Shown here: in pieces, positions 9,163 to 17,485 of the stretch
Layout: each line of letters starts with the position of its first letter
Position numbering within the stretch: position 1 is the stretch's first letter
Assembly (NCBI RefSeq): GCF_018854495.1
Contig: NZ_JABBDR010000167.1
Location: 1-64,000, forward strand
Source of the DNA: Acidithiobacillus ferruginosus
GTDB lineage: Bacteria > Pseudomonadota > Gammaproteobacteria > Acidithiobacillales > Acidithiobacillaceae
DNA: 64,000 nucleotides
Direction of reading: 5' to 3'
Translations under genes and position numbers: made by a program
The notes under the pieces: generated by a model
The model's input: the letters and a program-made list of their open reading frames with translations, nothing else
Database searches by the model: none
What the model was told of the DNA's origin: nothing

Positions 9163-9558
9163 ATGCGTTATTTCGAGGTCCGCAAGGGGCGCATCGAGAT
9201 CATCCCCATGATCGACATCATGCTTTTTCTGCTGGTGTTCTTCATCATGATTACCTTGCGCATGATTCCCGCGGCTGGGATCAGCACTCGGTTGCCGACC
9301 AGTAGCAGTGCGCAGATTCTGGCAAAAACTCCGTTGGTCGTAGAATTGCAAAGCGACGGCAGTTTGCATTTTCGGGATAAGACCGTCAGTCTGAGCCAAC
9401 TGGAGCAACAATTGACCCAGAACGATCCGGCCCATACCCAAGTCATTTTGGCGGGTGCCAAAACGGTGACCTTGCAGCAGCTCGTGGCGGTGATGGATGC
9501 CTGCCGCCACGCCGGCATCAGCCAGATGGGCATCGCTACCCGTGCGGGGCAGCCGTGA
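9163..9558 (+). CDS. exbD: ExbD, proton channel subunit
   Basis: 131 residues: a short cytoplasmic start, one membrane helix containing the essential Asp (IPMIDIMLFLLVFFIM), and a periplasmic domain. The ATG at 9163 follows the exbB stop by one base and has GGGGAGG upstream; a longer reading frame upstream lies inside exbB. Confidence 0.93.
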   Translation: MRYFEVRKGRIEIIPMIDIMLFLLVFFIMITLRMIPAAGISTRLPTSSSAQILAKTPLVVELQSDGSLHFRDKTVSLSQLEQQLTQNDPAHTQVILAGAKTVTLQQLVAVMDACRHAGISQMGIATRAGQP

Positions 9559-10295
9559 GCACTCTGGCGCTCCCCTCCAGCCCGCAGCCACCCAGGGCCA
9601 TGGTTTTTCTGCTGGCCCTGATCCTGGAATCGGGCATTCTGGCGGTTCTGGCCGTCTGGATGCGGGCATCTCCTCTGCCCACGCCGGTGCTTACCCCGCC
9701 CATGGCGGTCCAACTGGTTTCCTGGCCGCAGCCCAGCGCCGCCCCACAATCTACCATACAGCAACCGGCGCCCCGGAACCGTGCACCGATACCCCGAAAA
9801 ATCCATCCTGTGCCACCCAAGGTGGTTCCCAAGCCCGTAGTGCATTCGGTCAAAGTACCTATCCGCTCCCTGCCTTCGGCGCCGAGTACGCTGGCTACAC
9901 CCGCAGCCCCATCCACCATGTTCCGGGCACCCGCTCCGGCGACACCGGTCGCTGTCGCACCGGTAGTGCCCGCTCTACCTCCATCCGCTCCCGCCCCAGC
10001 GGCGGAAACCCGCCCCAGCATCCCTGCCTATGCCCACAACCCCGCGCCGGAGTATCCCCAGTCGGCGCGCTGGGAGGGAGAGGAGGGCACCGTACTGCTG
10101 CGGGTGCTGGTCAATGTGTCCGGTCTGCCGGAAAAAATAACGGTGGCCCGCAGTTCCGGCTACACCAGCTTGGATCGGGCGGCCGAACAGGCCGTGCAGC
10201 ACTGGCGCTTCATCCCCGGCACCCGCGACGGGAGACCGGTAGCCATGCAGGTAGAAGTGCCGATTCGTTTTCGTCTGACGGATGCCAACCCATGA
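9555..10295 (+). CDS. tonB: TonB energy transducer
   Basis: 246 residues with an N-terminal membrane anchor (about 17-36), a long Pro/Ala/Val-rich linker (about 45-155) to span the periplasm, and a C-terminal TonB domain with YPQSARWEGEEGTVLLRV and an IRFRL end. It starts with GTG overlapping the exbD stop (GTGA). It is dedicated by position to the receptor in this operon. Confidence 0.93.
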   Translation: MSTLALPSSPQPPRAMVFLLALILESGILAVLAVWMRASPLPTPVLTPPMAVQLVSWPQPSAAPQSTIQQPAPRNRAPIPRKIHPVPPKVVPKPVVHSVKVPIRSLPSAPSTLATPAAPSTMFRAPAPATPVAVAPVVPALPPSAPAPAAETRPSIPAYAHNPAPEYPQSARWEGEEGTVLLRVLVNVSGLPEKITVARSSGYTSLDRAAEQAVQHWRFIPGTRDGRPVAMQVEVPIRFRLTDANP

Positions 10296-11143
10296 TGCTG
10301 AGCACTTCCCATTTGGCCTATGCCTATGGCCATCGCATGGTCCTGGAAGATGTCTCCCTGCAGTTGAATGCCGGGGAGTCGGTGGCCCTGCTTGGGGCTA
10401 ACGGCAGCGGAAAAAGCACCCTCATTCGCCTGCTTCTCGGCATTCTAAAACCGCTGCGGGGCGAGATTCGCCTTGGGGATGCCCACTTGCATGCCCTATC
10501 GGCCAAAGCGCGGGCGCAGCGACTGGCTTATGTACCCCAGGATCATGGGGCGGTCTTTCCTTTCCTGGTGCGGGACGTGGTGCGCATGGGCCGCATGCCC
10601 CACCAGTCCTGGCTAGGTGCTGCCAGCGCCCATGATCGGGAGCAGGCGGAAGCGGCGCTCGCCCGGCTGGGTATCAGTAGTCTCGCGGAGCGTTCCTACA
10701 TGGAACTGAGCGGGGGGCAGCGGCAACTGGTCATCATCGCCCGCGCATTGGCCCAGGAGACACCGATACTGATTCTCGATGAGCCGGTAACCGGGCTGGA
10801 TTATGGCAATCAACATCGTCTGATGGCGCAGATTCAGGACTTGGCGGACAGCGGTTACGCCATCCTTCAGAGCAGTCATTATCCGGAACACGCCCTTTCC
10901 ACAGCAAACCGGGTCATTCTGCTGAAGGACGGACGGGTGCTGGCTGACGGTCCACCTGCGGAAGTGCTCCACCCGGAACATCTACACGCACTTTATGGAA
11001 TAGACACGGAGTGTCTCGAAACCAGCGACGGTCGCCGCGTTATCCTGCCTAAAGTACTTGCTTCCGCCGTATCCCCGAGCAGACGCGGGGCCTGTTTGAA
11101 CTTGTCTTCTTCGGCTCGTGCTCGTCAGTTTGATGAGGGATGA
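10292..11143 (+). CDS. ABC transporter ATPase, FecE/BtuD type
   Basis: 283 residues. Walker A GANGSGKST, signature LSGGQRQ, Walker B ILILDEPV and a switch His in QSSHYPEHA are all intact, so it should be active. The subfamily (vitamin B12/iron-chelate importers) is set by the neighbouring FecCD-type permease. Its ATG overlaps the tonB stop. The last 30 residues or so are low-complexity and may be poorly conserved. Confidence 0.92.
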   Translation: MMLSTSHLAYAYGHRMVLEDVSLQLNAGESVALLGANGSGKSTLIRLLLGILKPLRGEIRLGDAHLHALSAKARAQRLAYVPQDHGAVFPFLVRDVVRMGRMPHQSWLGAASAHDREQAEAALARLGISSLAERSYMELSGGQRQLVIIARALAQETPILILDEPVTGLDYGNQHRLMAQIQDLADSGYAILQSSHYPEHALSTANRVILLKDGRVLADGPPAEVLHPEHLHALYGIDTECLETSDGRRVILPKVLASAVSPSRRGACLNLSSSARARQFDEG

Positions 11144-11234
11144 TCCGGTGGCACCCAAACTCGAAGCGCTCATGGAAGAGCGCTATGCGCGCATTGCCGT
11201 GGGGAATCCAGAATCGGTGCCGAACACTTTCTGA
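11133..11234 (+). CDS. possible 33-residue peptide, unrecognised
   Basis: ATG at 11133 overlaps the end of the ATPase gene and reads 33 codons, including PVAPKLEALMEERYARIAVG. The composition is protein-like, and the reading frame continues upstream without a stop into the ATPase gene, so it may be a small coupled gene or the fossil tail of a lost one. Confidence 0.3.
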   Translation: MRDDPVAPKLEALMEERYARIAVGNPESVPNTF

Positions 11235-11252
11235 AAACGAGGAGAACGCGAC

Positions 11253-12287
11253 ATGTTGAATACTTTGCCAGGCAAATGGCGCCTACCTATTGCGGCATTG
11301 GGCGCCAGCCTGTTGCTCTCGTTGCCCTCGTGGGCGGCTACGGCCCCCACCCAACTCCCGCCCCACAGTGTTTACGGCACCGCGCCGCCAGTGACCCTGC
11401 TGCTTTACAGCCTCGCCCCAGATCTGCTGGCTGGGTGGAATTTCCCGCTGAATAAAATGGGGGGCCTGGGTATGAGTGCGAATTCCGAGTACCTCCTACC
11501 GGCTACGCGCAATCTGCCGGTACTGGGTGGTTGGGATCCCGGCGACAAACCGGAGCTGGAACGTGTTCTCGCCATTCATCCCAAGCTGGCCTTGCTCTGG
11601 GCACCTTACCTGGATAATGCCCGCTTGCGTAATGAGTTACAGCGCATCGATGTGCCCACGCTGGCGGTAAATCTTGGAAGTCTGGACGACTACCCGGCCG
11701 CCTACCGGCTGCTGGGAGATCAGTTGGGACAGGCCGCGCGCGGTGAGAAGCTGGCCACGGCCTTTCAGAATATTTTGAATCGCCTTCAGAACTTGCGCAG
11801 TTCTATTCCGCAGGCACAGCGCCAGACAGTCTATTACGCGGAAGGCGTGGATGGCCTGATGACCGACACGGCCAATTCTCCCCATACCCAGGTGATCCGT
11901 GCCGCAGGCGGTGACAATGTGTTTACCGGCAAGGCGACGGCACTGAAAGGTATGGAGCGGGTGAGTATGGGGCAGGTGCTGGCCTGGAATCCCGACGTGA
12001 TTCTGGTGCAGGATCCGGTGTTTTACCGGCGCGTCTATAGCCTTCCGGCCTGGCATGGCCTTAAAGCGGTAAAAGATCATCGGGTTTATCTGGTGCCCCG
12101 CCAGCCTTTTAACTGGATGGATCGCCCGCCTTCCTTCATGCAGGGTTTGGGCGCCTTGTGGCTGGCGCACGCGCTGTACCCACAGCAGTCGAAAGTTCAT
12201 CTGAATCAGGAGATACAGGATTTCTTCAAGACTTTTCTGCAGGTAAACGTGACCAAGGCGCAGGCCCGGTCGACGTGGCAGTCGTGA
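11253..12287 (+). CDS. ABC transporter periplasmic binding protein, FecB/BtuF type
   Basis: 344 residues with a signal peptide (cleavage near SWAA-TAP) and the two-lobed class III binding-protein pattern: an early lobe with VLAIHPKLALLWAP, a long connecting helix (about 160-190), and a late lobe with LAWNPDVILVQDP. It delivers the substrate of the TonB receptor to the permease. GAGGAG precedes ATG. The molybdate-binding MolA family shares this fold, so molybdate, iron chelates or cobalamin are all open. Confidence 0.9.
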   Translation: MLNTLPGKWRLPIAALGASLLLSLPSWAATAPTQLPPHSVYGTAPPVTLLLYSLAPDLLAGWNFPLNKMGGLGMSANSEYLLPATRNLPVLGGWDPGDKPELERVLAIHPKLALLWAPYLDNARLRNELQRIDVPTLAVNLGSLDDYPAAYRLLGDQLGQAARGEKLATAFQNILNRLQNLRSSIPQAQRQTVYYAEGVDGLMTDTANSPHTQVIRAAGGDNVFTGKATALKGMERVSMGQVLAWNPDVILVQDPVFYRRVYSLPAWHGLKAVKDHRVYLVPRQPFNWMDRPPSFMQGLGALWLAHALYPQQSKVHLNQEIQDFFKTFLQVNVTKAQARSTWQS

Positions 12288-13309
12288 GGGTAACGGCGCT
12301 ACCAGGATCGGCCAAGAGGCTGACCATGCCATTACTGCTCGCGCTCCTGGCCGCTATGGTCATGCTGGAGATGTCCTGGGGACATTACCCGTTGTCCTGG
12401 CTGCAATTCTGGCAATGGCTGCGGGGCAGCCCATTGTTGTCGCCGGGAAAAGCCATGCAGATCCATTTGTTGATGGTGGAGATCCGTCTGCCGCGCCTCT
12501 CGGTGGCGATTCTCGTGGGTGCGGCGCTGGCGGCTAGTGGCACCGTCTTTCAGGCGGTGTTCCGCAACCCGCTGGCGGCCCCGGACATTCTGGGCGTCAT
12601 GGCAGGATCAGCCTTCGGGGGCGCCTTGGGCATCATCCTGGGCGGACCCTGGTGGACGATGCAAGTGGCCGCCTTTATTTTTGGACTGATCGCCGTAGCG
12701 ATGGCTTATCTGATCGCCCGTCATTTTCCTGGGCAGCCCACCCTGATGCTGGTGATCGGCGGCATCCTGGCCGGAGCCTTGTTTACCGCGCTGCTTTCCC
12801 TGGTGAAATATGCCGCCGATCCGTACCAGCAGCTACCCAGTATTGTTTTCTGGCTCATGGGCAGTCTTTCCAACGTGCCCCTGCGCCAGATACCCTACTT
12901 TGCCCTGCCGGTTTTTGTCGGGATCGCGCTGTTGATGTTGCAAGGTCATCGCCTCGATGCCCTCAGTCTGGGGGACGAGGAAGCACATAGTCTTGGCCTG
13001 CCTGTGCGCCAGATCCGGTTGCTGGTCATCGTGCTCGCGACGCTGCTGGCGGCTATGGCCGTGATGATGGCGGGGATGATCGGCTGGATCGGGCTCATCA
13101 TCCCCCATCTGGCGCGGCTGATGCTCGGGCCGGGCAACCGCCGTCTGTTGCTGGGGAGCAGTATTCTCGGTGCCGCGTACCTTTTGCTCGCAGACGCCCT
13201 GGCCCGCAATCTGTTCTCCGTGGATGTTCCGGTGGGTGTATTTGCGGAACTTCTGGGGGTGCCGGCGTTTTTGCTGGTGCTCAGGCAGATACGGAAGGCG
13301 TGGGTCTAA
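12284..13309 (+). CDS. ABC transporter permease, FecCD/BtuC family
   Basis: 341 residues, about nine or ten membrane segments. The family runs ASGTVFQAVFRNPLAAPDILG near residue 85 and GMIGWIGLIIPHLARLMLG near residue 260 are present. The start is taken as GTG 12284, which overlaps the binding-protein stop by 4 bp (GTGA), the same coupling as tonB. It ends the operon. Confidence 0.92.
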   Translation: MRVTALPGSAKRLTMPLLLALLAAMVMLEMSWGHYPLSWLQFWQWLRGSPLLSPGKAMQIHLLMVEIRLPRLSVAILVGAALAASGTVFQAVFRNPLAAPDILGVMAGSAFGGALGIILGGPWWTMQVAAFIFGLIAVAMAYLIARHFPGQPTLMLVIGGILAGALFTALLSLVKYAADPYQQLPSIVFWLMGSLSNVPLRQIPYFALPVFVGIALLMLQGHRLDALSLGDEEAHSLGLPVRQIRLLVIVLATLLAAMAVMMAGMIGWIGLIIPHLARLMLGPGNRRLLLGSSILGAAYLLLADALARNLFSVDVPVGVFAELLGVPAFLLVLRQIRKAWV

Positions 13310-13314
13310 CTTTG

Positions 13315-13334
13315 CCCGGTTGCGTAGCACCGGG
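13315..13334. terminator. hairpin between convergent operons
   Basis: CCCGGT and ACCGGG arms with an 8-base loop lie just after the permease stop and before the end of the opposing CDF gene. No clean T run follows, so intrinsic termination is uncertain. Confidence 0.4.
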
Positions 13335-13370
13335 GGTTGGGTTTCTGCGCCGGTCACTCCTGCATGGTTT

Positions 13371-14630
13371 TCATTCGGCGTGCGGTGGGAGAGGGGGATT
13401 CTCGTCGATCACCAGTGTGACTCCCGCCGCCGAGAGTAATGCCTCCAGAGCCGGTTCCAACTGCCCGGCGCGCATGTGAATTTCGTCCACCTCCTGGGCG
13501 ATGAGCCATGCCGCCAGCCGTATGCCGCGCCCCTTTTCGGCGCCGGGTACGGGGTTGTTCAGGGTTTGGGTATTCACCAGGACACCCTCGCGGTTTTCGT
13601 CCTCAAAACGAATACGCTGCGCCATCCCAAAGCGCGTGGCCAGCGCCGATCCCTCCTCGGTCAGAAGGAATGCCCGTCGTTTATATGGCTTGAAGGGCGG
13701 CTCATAATGAAGTGTGATGTTTTCCAGTTCGGGAAACGCCTCTTGCAGGCGTTGCTGGGCGCGGTCGGCTACTTCATGGGCATGCGCGAAGTTTGCCGCG
13801 GCGATACCGATGGTGGCGTCCGCGAACAGGACACTCCCGGCATGTCGCAGACGCAATCCTTCCACGCCTTCCACTTCCGGCGTGGTCAGTAGCAGATTTT
13901 TCGCCTTTGCGTACAGTTCGGATTCCACTGAAGCGTCGAGCAGGGAGAGGATGGCGTTTTTCAGCACCCCCCAGGTGCCCTCCAGAATCAGGAAGAGGAT
14001 GATGAGGACGGCAAGCTCCTGCGCAAAGGGTATCCGCAGGAGATGCCCGCCGATTCCGGCGATGACCACGACCCCGGCGCCGATATCGCCCAGCCAGTTG
14101 ACCACATCGCTTTGCAGTCCGGGGGAGTGGAGGCGGGCGGCGGCGCGTCGCTCAAAAATATAGAAAATCCCTTCGGCCACCAGAATGGCCGTCATGAACC
14201 CCATGGTGGTCAAGGGATTGTCAGGTGGCCGCGCACCGCCGGAGAAAAACACCGCGCGGGCGATCTCATAGGCGGCAATGACGACCAGCAAGGCACCGCC
14301 CAGGGCAGCCATGTCCTCCACCTTATGGAGACCGTACGGAAATCGCAAGGAGCGGTGGCGGGAAAAGCGGATGGCCGCAAGGATGAGCAGCGCGCCCAAT
14401 ACATCGGAAATGCTATGTACGGCGTCGGCGATGACGACAGTGCTGCCGGAGTAAACGCCCCAGCCGATTTTTGCTATGGAGAGCAGGCCATTGAGCCCCG
14501 TCGATGCCATCATCCAGCGGGATTTCTGCCGTTCCGCCAGGTCAGAGGGGGTGATTTTTTTCGGTGTATCCATCGCGTCCATGGTCGCCACTCGCCCGGC
14601 CTTCGGCAAGGATACCTTAATCCGGTCCAT
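13371..14630 (-). CDS. cation diffusion facilitator fused to a NifX-like domain
   Basis: 419 residues. Residues about 35-310 form a CDF metal transporter: six membrane segments, ADAVHSISD (H72, D76) in TM2, and the cytoplasmic domain. The usual His of TM5 (HxxxD) seems replaced by Gly in GLQSD. Residues about 318-410 are unusual: RAFLLTEEGSALATRFGMA, a middle NNPVPGAEKGRGIRLA and a late LEALLSAAGVTLVID match the dinitrogenase Fe-Mo cofactor (NifX/NafY/NifB C-terminal) domain. This suggests a transporter controlled by, or delivering to, a metal-cluster-binding domain. The start has no strong ribosome site; ATG at 14582 or 14573 is possible. Confidence 0.85.
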   Translation of the reverse strand: MDRIKVSLPKAGRVATMDAMDTPKKITPSDLAERQKSRWMMASTGLNGLLSIAKIGWGVYSGSTVVIADAVHSISDVLGALLILAAIRFSRHRSLRFPYGLHKVEDMAALGGALLVVIAAYEIARAVFFSGGARPPDNPLTTMGFMTAILVAEGIFYIFERRAAARLHSPGLQSDVVNWLGDIGAGVVVIAGIGGHLLRIPFAQELAVLIILFLILEGTWGVLKNAILSLLDASVESELYAKAKNLLLTTPEVEGVEGLRLRHAGSVLFADATIGIAAANFAHAHEVADRAQQRLQEAFPELENITLHYEPPFKPYKRRAFLLTEEGSALATRFGMAQRIRFEDENREGVLVNTQTLNNPVPGAEKGRGIRLAAWLIAQEVDEIHMRAGQLEPALEALLSAAGVTLVIDENPPLPPHAE

Positions 14631-14656
14631 GCTTCACGTACCATCCATGACCGGCG

Positions 14657-15985
14657 CTAAAATTGGTATGTCATCATCACCCGGTTGTACACAAAGGCGT
14701 GTTGTCCTGAGCCAGGAAACAGCCCGACCGCACCACCATTCCCCACCTCCACCTGATCCCGCAAACACAGCCCCCTGAACATGCCCTGGGGGAAATAGCT
14801 CACGTTAAAGTGGGTCCAGTTGCTATTCCCCGAGAAATAGGTAGTGAATTGTGAGTAACCCGCAGTCAGTTGGACTTGTTCAGGCAGCACCCAGTAAGCG
14901 GCCCGCACCCGCCAGCCATGTCCAGGGCCCACGCCGACCATGCCCTGTATCATGCTGTCCACATACAGCGGGTCTGCCGTATAGCCGACGGTATAGGGAG
15001 AAATAATGGCGCCGCCGCCCAAGGCGTGGGCATGCAATTCTGTAGCATCATAACCCCACCACAGACTTCCGTGAGGAAATGCGACGCCGGTCTTGATACC
15101 CCAGTTGGTACTGTTGATGCCCTGGCCCGGCTGCCCGAAAAGCGTAGTGCCGGTATTGGCAAAGGCTTCGCCTGCACCCCATTCCCGGGTGAACTGCGCA
15201 TCCACAAAGGGCTTGAGGACGAATGATGTCGGCAGTGCGTAGTGACCGCTCCAGTAGAACATGTTGGCGAATTGGTCGAACTGGTAAAACCAGGCAGCAG
15301 TTTCGGCGTGATCCGCGTGATATTGGGCGCCAAAGGCGAGCGCCCCGTTGGTAGGCGGAGTACCTGCGGGCAGCACGTTGGGTCCGCCATAGAGGGAGTC
15401 ACCCTCATAGTGGCCGGGATAATAGAGGTTGTCCCGGTAGAACTGGTCTGTGGTGCGGTCTTTCCAGCGGAAAATCCGCAGCGTGCTGAGCTGCAGGCCG
15501 CTGATGGGATGGGCCTCCAGGGTCACCCCCTGATAGGTAACGGGAATCACCCGCCCACCGACCCGGTTCAGCCACGGGGTATCCACCAACTGATTGCCTG
15601 CCTTGGCGGTGATCCATTTGTCCTGATATTCCAGATAGGCCTGACCCAGCGCATTGACGGAGGGACTGGTACCCATGAGGGTCTTGTCGATTCTCGCTGG
15701 ATTGTTGGGCTGTGTGCCCAGTGCGTTGGCGGTGTAAAAACTGACGCCGACCCGAAAGCCCGAGAGGAAGGGGGCGGTGACGATATTGAGGCGTCCAGCC
15801 AGGGAGTAGGCATAAGCATTGACGGTGTTGGGGGTGCCATAAAGTCGACTGAAATAATAGGAACGGATTTGTCCGTTAATATGACTTTTCGCAAAAAACT
15901 GGGACAGGGTTTCGGCTTGGGCACTGGCATTGAAGGCACCCATCAGGCTGGCTGCTGTCATCAGATGAAGGATATTTTTCTGCAT
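14657..15985 (-). CDS. OprD-like outer-membrane porin
   Basis: 442 residues with a signal peptide (cleavage near ASAQA-ET) and a beta-barrel pattern rich in aromatic residues, ending in a C-terminal Phe (MMTYQF). The opening GQIRSYYFSRLYG and repeated W/Y-rich strands resemble the OprD porin family, which passes small organic or anionic solutes. It lies between the CDF gene and a molybdate-type binding protein, on the same strand; the solute is unknown. Confidence 0.8.
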   Translation of the reverse strand: MQKNILHLMTAASLMGAFNASAQAETLSQFFAKSHINGQIRSYYFSRLYGTPNTVNAYAYSLAGRLNIVTAPFLSGFRVGVSFYTANALGTQPNNPARIDKTLMGTSPSVNALGQAYLEYQDKWITAKAGNQLVDTPWLNRVGGRVIPVTYQGVTLEAHPISGLQLSTLRIFRWKDRTTDQFYRDNLYYPGHYEGDSLYGGPNVLPAGTPPTNGALAFGAQYHADHAETAAWFYQFDQFANMFYWSGHYALPTSFVLKPFVDAQFTREWGAGEAFANTGTTLFGQPGQGINSTNWGIKTGVAFPHGSLWWGYDATELHAHALGGGAIISPYTVGYTADPLYVDSMIQGMVGVGPGHGWRVRAAYWVLPEQVQLTAGYSQFTTYFSGNSNWTHFNVSYFPQGMFRGLCLRDQVEVGNGGAVGLFPGSGQHAFVYNRVMMTYQF

Positions 15986-16135
15986 GGAAATAGCTCCTGC
16001 GAATCGAGTATGGTAGTTTTCATTGCGGTATTTTAGATATAACGCGGCGTGACACGCCGGGCCGTGGAGGAATACCTCACCCCAACGGGCCGGCGAACTG
16101 TTTGCCGAACGGTTTGCGCCGGGCGCGAAGCCGCT

Positions 16136-17059
16136 TTATTTCAGTACGTCACCCTTGGGTGGGTTGTAGCCGGTCTCTTGGAACATGGTCTGACCCTGGG
16201 GGCTGGTCATGAAGTGGATAAAGGCCATACCCAGTTGGGGATCGGGCGCATCCACGGGTACCGCAGCATAGAAGACCAGGGGCTGGGTGTGCACGGTCTT
16301 GGGTTTTCCGTCCACATTCAGGGTGAAGTGGACTTTGCTGTACCAGTCTTTGACCATGGCCGGATTGCTGAGGTTGATCTGATCGGGCAGGGTGATATAA
16401 GGCAGATGCAGGGATTTTACCGCGCTGAGATAACCCGATGAGGCGGCCATCTGCCCACTCTTGAGGCGGGAAAGTAATGATGCCTCCGTGAATATCTGCT
16501 GCGGGTTCTCGACCGCTCCGAGGACTTTGTTCACTAGATCCGGTTGGTGGTAATACCTTTCCGCCAGCATGAAGGTAAAGACGATATTTTGCCCTTGGGG
16601 ATCGGTTTTGGGATCTGTGCGGCCGAAGATTACCCCCGGCTTCTGCAGGATTTCATACCACGGCACCTTGCCTTCCGCAGCTTCCTTGAAATCTTTGGCG
16701 TAGGGACTATCGGGACTGTAAGCGATGCACATGGCAGTACTGGCGACCGGGAAGGCCTCCTTGACCAGGCCGGCCTTGATCAGCAGCTCGATGGGGCCGG
16801 GGGTGATGGAGACAAAAACGTCGGTGCGCAGTTTGTGGGCGGCGATGAGCTGGGCGAGACCGTAAGCGCCCTGGCCCTCCCCCTGATATTGCACGTTATG
16901 GGCTTTGGCGAAGGCCGGTCCGAGATGCAGGTCCATGACCGTACCCATGGAGCCTGCGTAAGCGACATGCAGGTCTTTGGCCATGGCCTGGAGCGATAAA
17001 CCCAGCAGGCTGGTGGCGACGATCAGTGCAAGGGAGCTTTGATGGTGACGGTGTTTCAC
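16136..17059 (-). CDS. molybdate/tungstate-type periplasmic binding protein (ModA/WtpA-like)
   Basis: 307 residues with a signal peptide (cleavage near QAMA-KDL). The start LHVAYAGSMGTVMD and the middle GRTDPKTDPQGQN resemble ModA/WtpA oxyanion-binding proteins, which bind molybdate or tungstate through main-chain and Ser/Asp contacts. No ModB or ModC gene is adjacent, so its permease must lie elsewhere. Molybdate supply suits the neighbourhood. A sulfate or other oxyanion ligand cannot be excluded. Confidence 0.75.
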   Translation of the reverse strand: MKHRHHQSSLALIVATSLLGLSLQAMAKDLHVAYAGSMGTVMDLHLGPAFAKAHNVQYQGEGQGAYGLAQLIAAHKLRTDVFVSITPGPIELLIKAGLVKEAFPVASTAMCIAYSPDSPYAKDFKEAAEGKVPWYEILQKPGVIFGRTDPKTDPQGQNIVFTFMLAERYYHQPDLVNKVLGAVENPQQIFTEASLLSRLKSGQMAASSGYLSAVKSLHLPYITLPDQINLSNPAMVKDWYSKVHFTLNVDGKPKTVHTQPLVFYAAVPVDAPDPQLGMAFIHFMTSPQGQTMFQETGYNPPKGDVLK

Positions 17060-17143
17060 GGGCTCTACTCCTGTGGTTTACGAAATATATAGCTGAATAT
17101 ACCGGCAACTATTTTTTGCTGTCAACCGGTTTTTTAAGCTTGT

Positions 17144-17157
17144 CATATCCCGATATG
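17144..17157. repeat. short inverted repeat CATATC-CC-GATATG
   Basis: Perfect 6-bp arms with a 2-base centre, placed between the binding-protein gene (leftward) and the sigma-54-like element at 17167 (rightward). It could be an operator; it does not match the ModE consensus as I know it. Confidence 0.35.
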
Positions 17158-17166
17158 CCATGAATT

Positions 17167-17182
17167 TGGCATCCTTTTTGCT
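17167..17182 (+). promoter_or_regulatory. sigma-54-like (-24/-12) promoter
   Basis: TGGCATCCTTTTTGCT, with GG and GC ten bases apart and TTGC at -12. It points toward 17268-17800. No TGT-N10-ACA site was found upstream, so the activator may not be NifA. Confidence 0.6.
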
Positions 17183-17267
17183 GCATCTTACACGCGGTCA
17201 TATTACCCACTTATTTGTTCGTTTTCTGACAATAATGTGTACTTATTGACATCTAAGGAGAGGCTTT

Positions 17268-17393
17268 TTGAAACTGCGGATACAGCGGGCGCAGGTCGAG
17301 GCGATGGTGCAGGAGTTCCCGCATCTGGCGGGCTTGCGGACGGCGTCATCTTTCCTGCATTCCGTAAACAGAAACAGGTGCTGCCGATTGTGA
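17268..17393 (+). CDS. possible short gene or gene fragment, unrecognised
   Basis: TTG at 17268, with AAGGAG nine bases upstream, opens a 41-codon frame with protein-like composition (LRIQRAQVEAMVQEF). A second frame then continues from about 17344 as GVIFPAFRKQKQVLPIVMV, which suggests a frameshifted longer gene. The gap 17060-17485 otherwise holds only the sigma-54-like element, the inverted repeat and a small GGCTGG/CCAGCC palindrome at 17422-17435. Confidence 0.3.
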   Translation: MKLRIQRAQVEAMVQEFPHLAGLRTASSFLHSVNRNRCCRL

Positions 17394-17485
17394 TGGTTTA
17401 AATCTTGTTCGGTATTTTGCGGGCTGGAACCAGCCGCTGCGTGACCTTGGAGATATGAGTTTTAATGCGATAGGGAGAAGTGAAT

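Noticed and set aside
9497-10291. A long in-frame extension before the ABC ATPase
   Set aside because: It overlaps exbD and tonB in another frame; the ATPase begins at ATG 10292.
17130-17160. A GG-N10-GC element on the minus strand for the molybdate-type binding protein
   Set aside because: The -12 part reads AAGC instead of TTGC and the -24 part is poor, so it is not a credible sigma-54 promoter.
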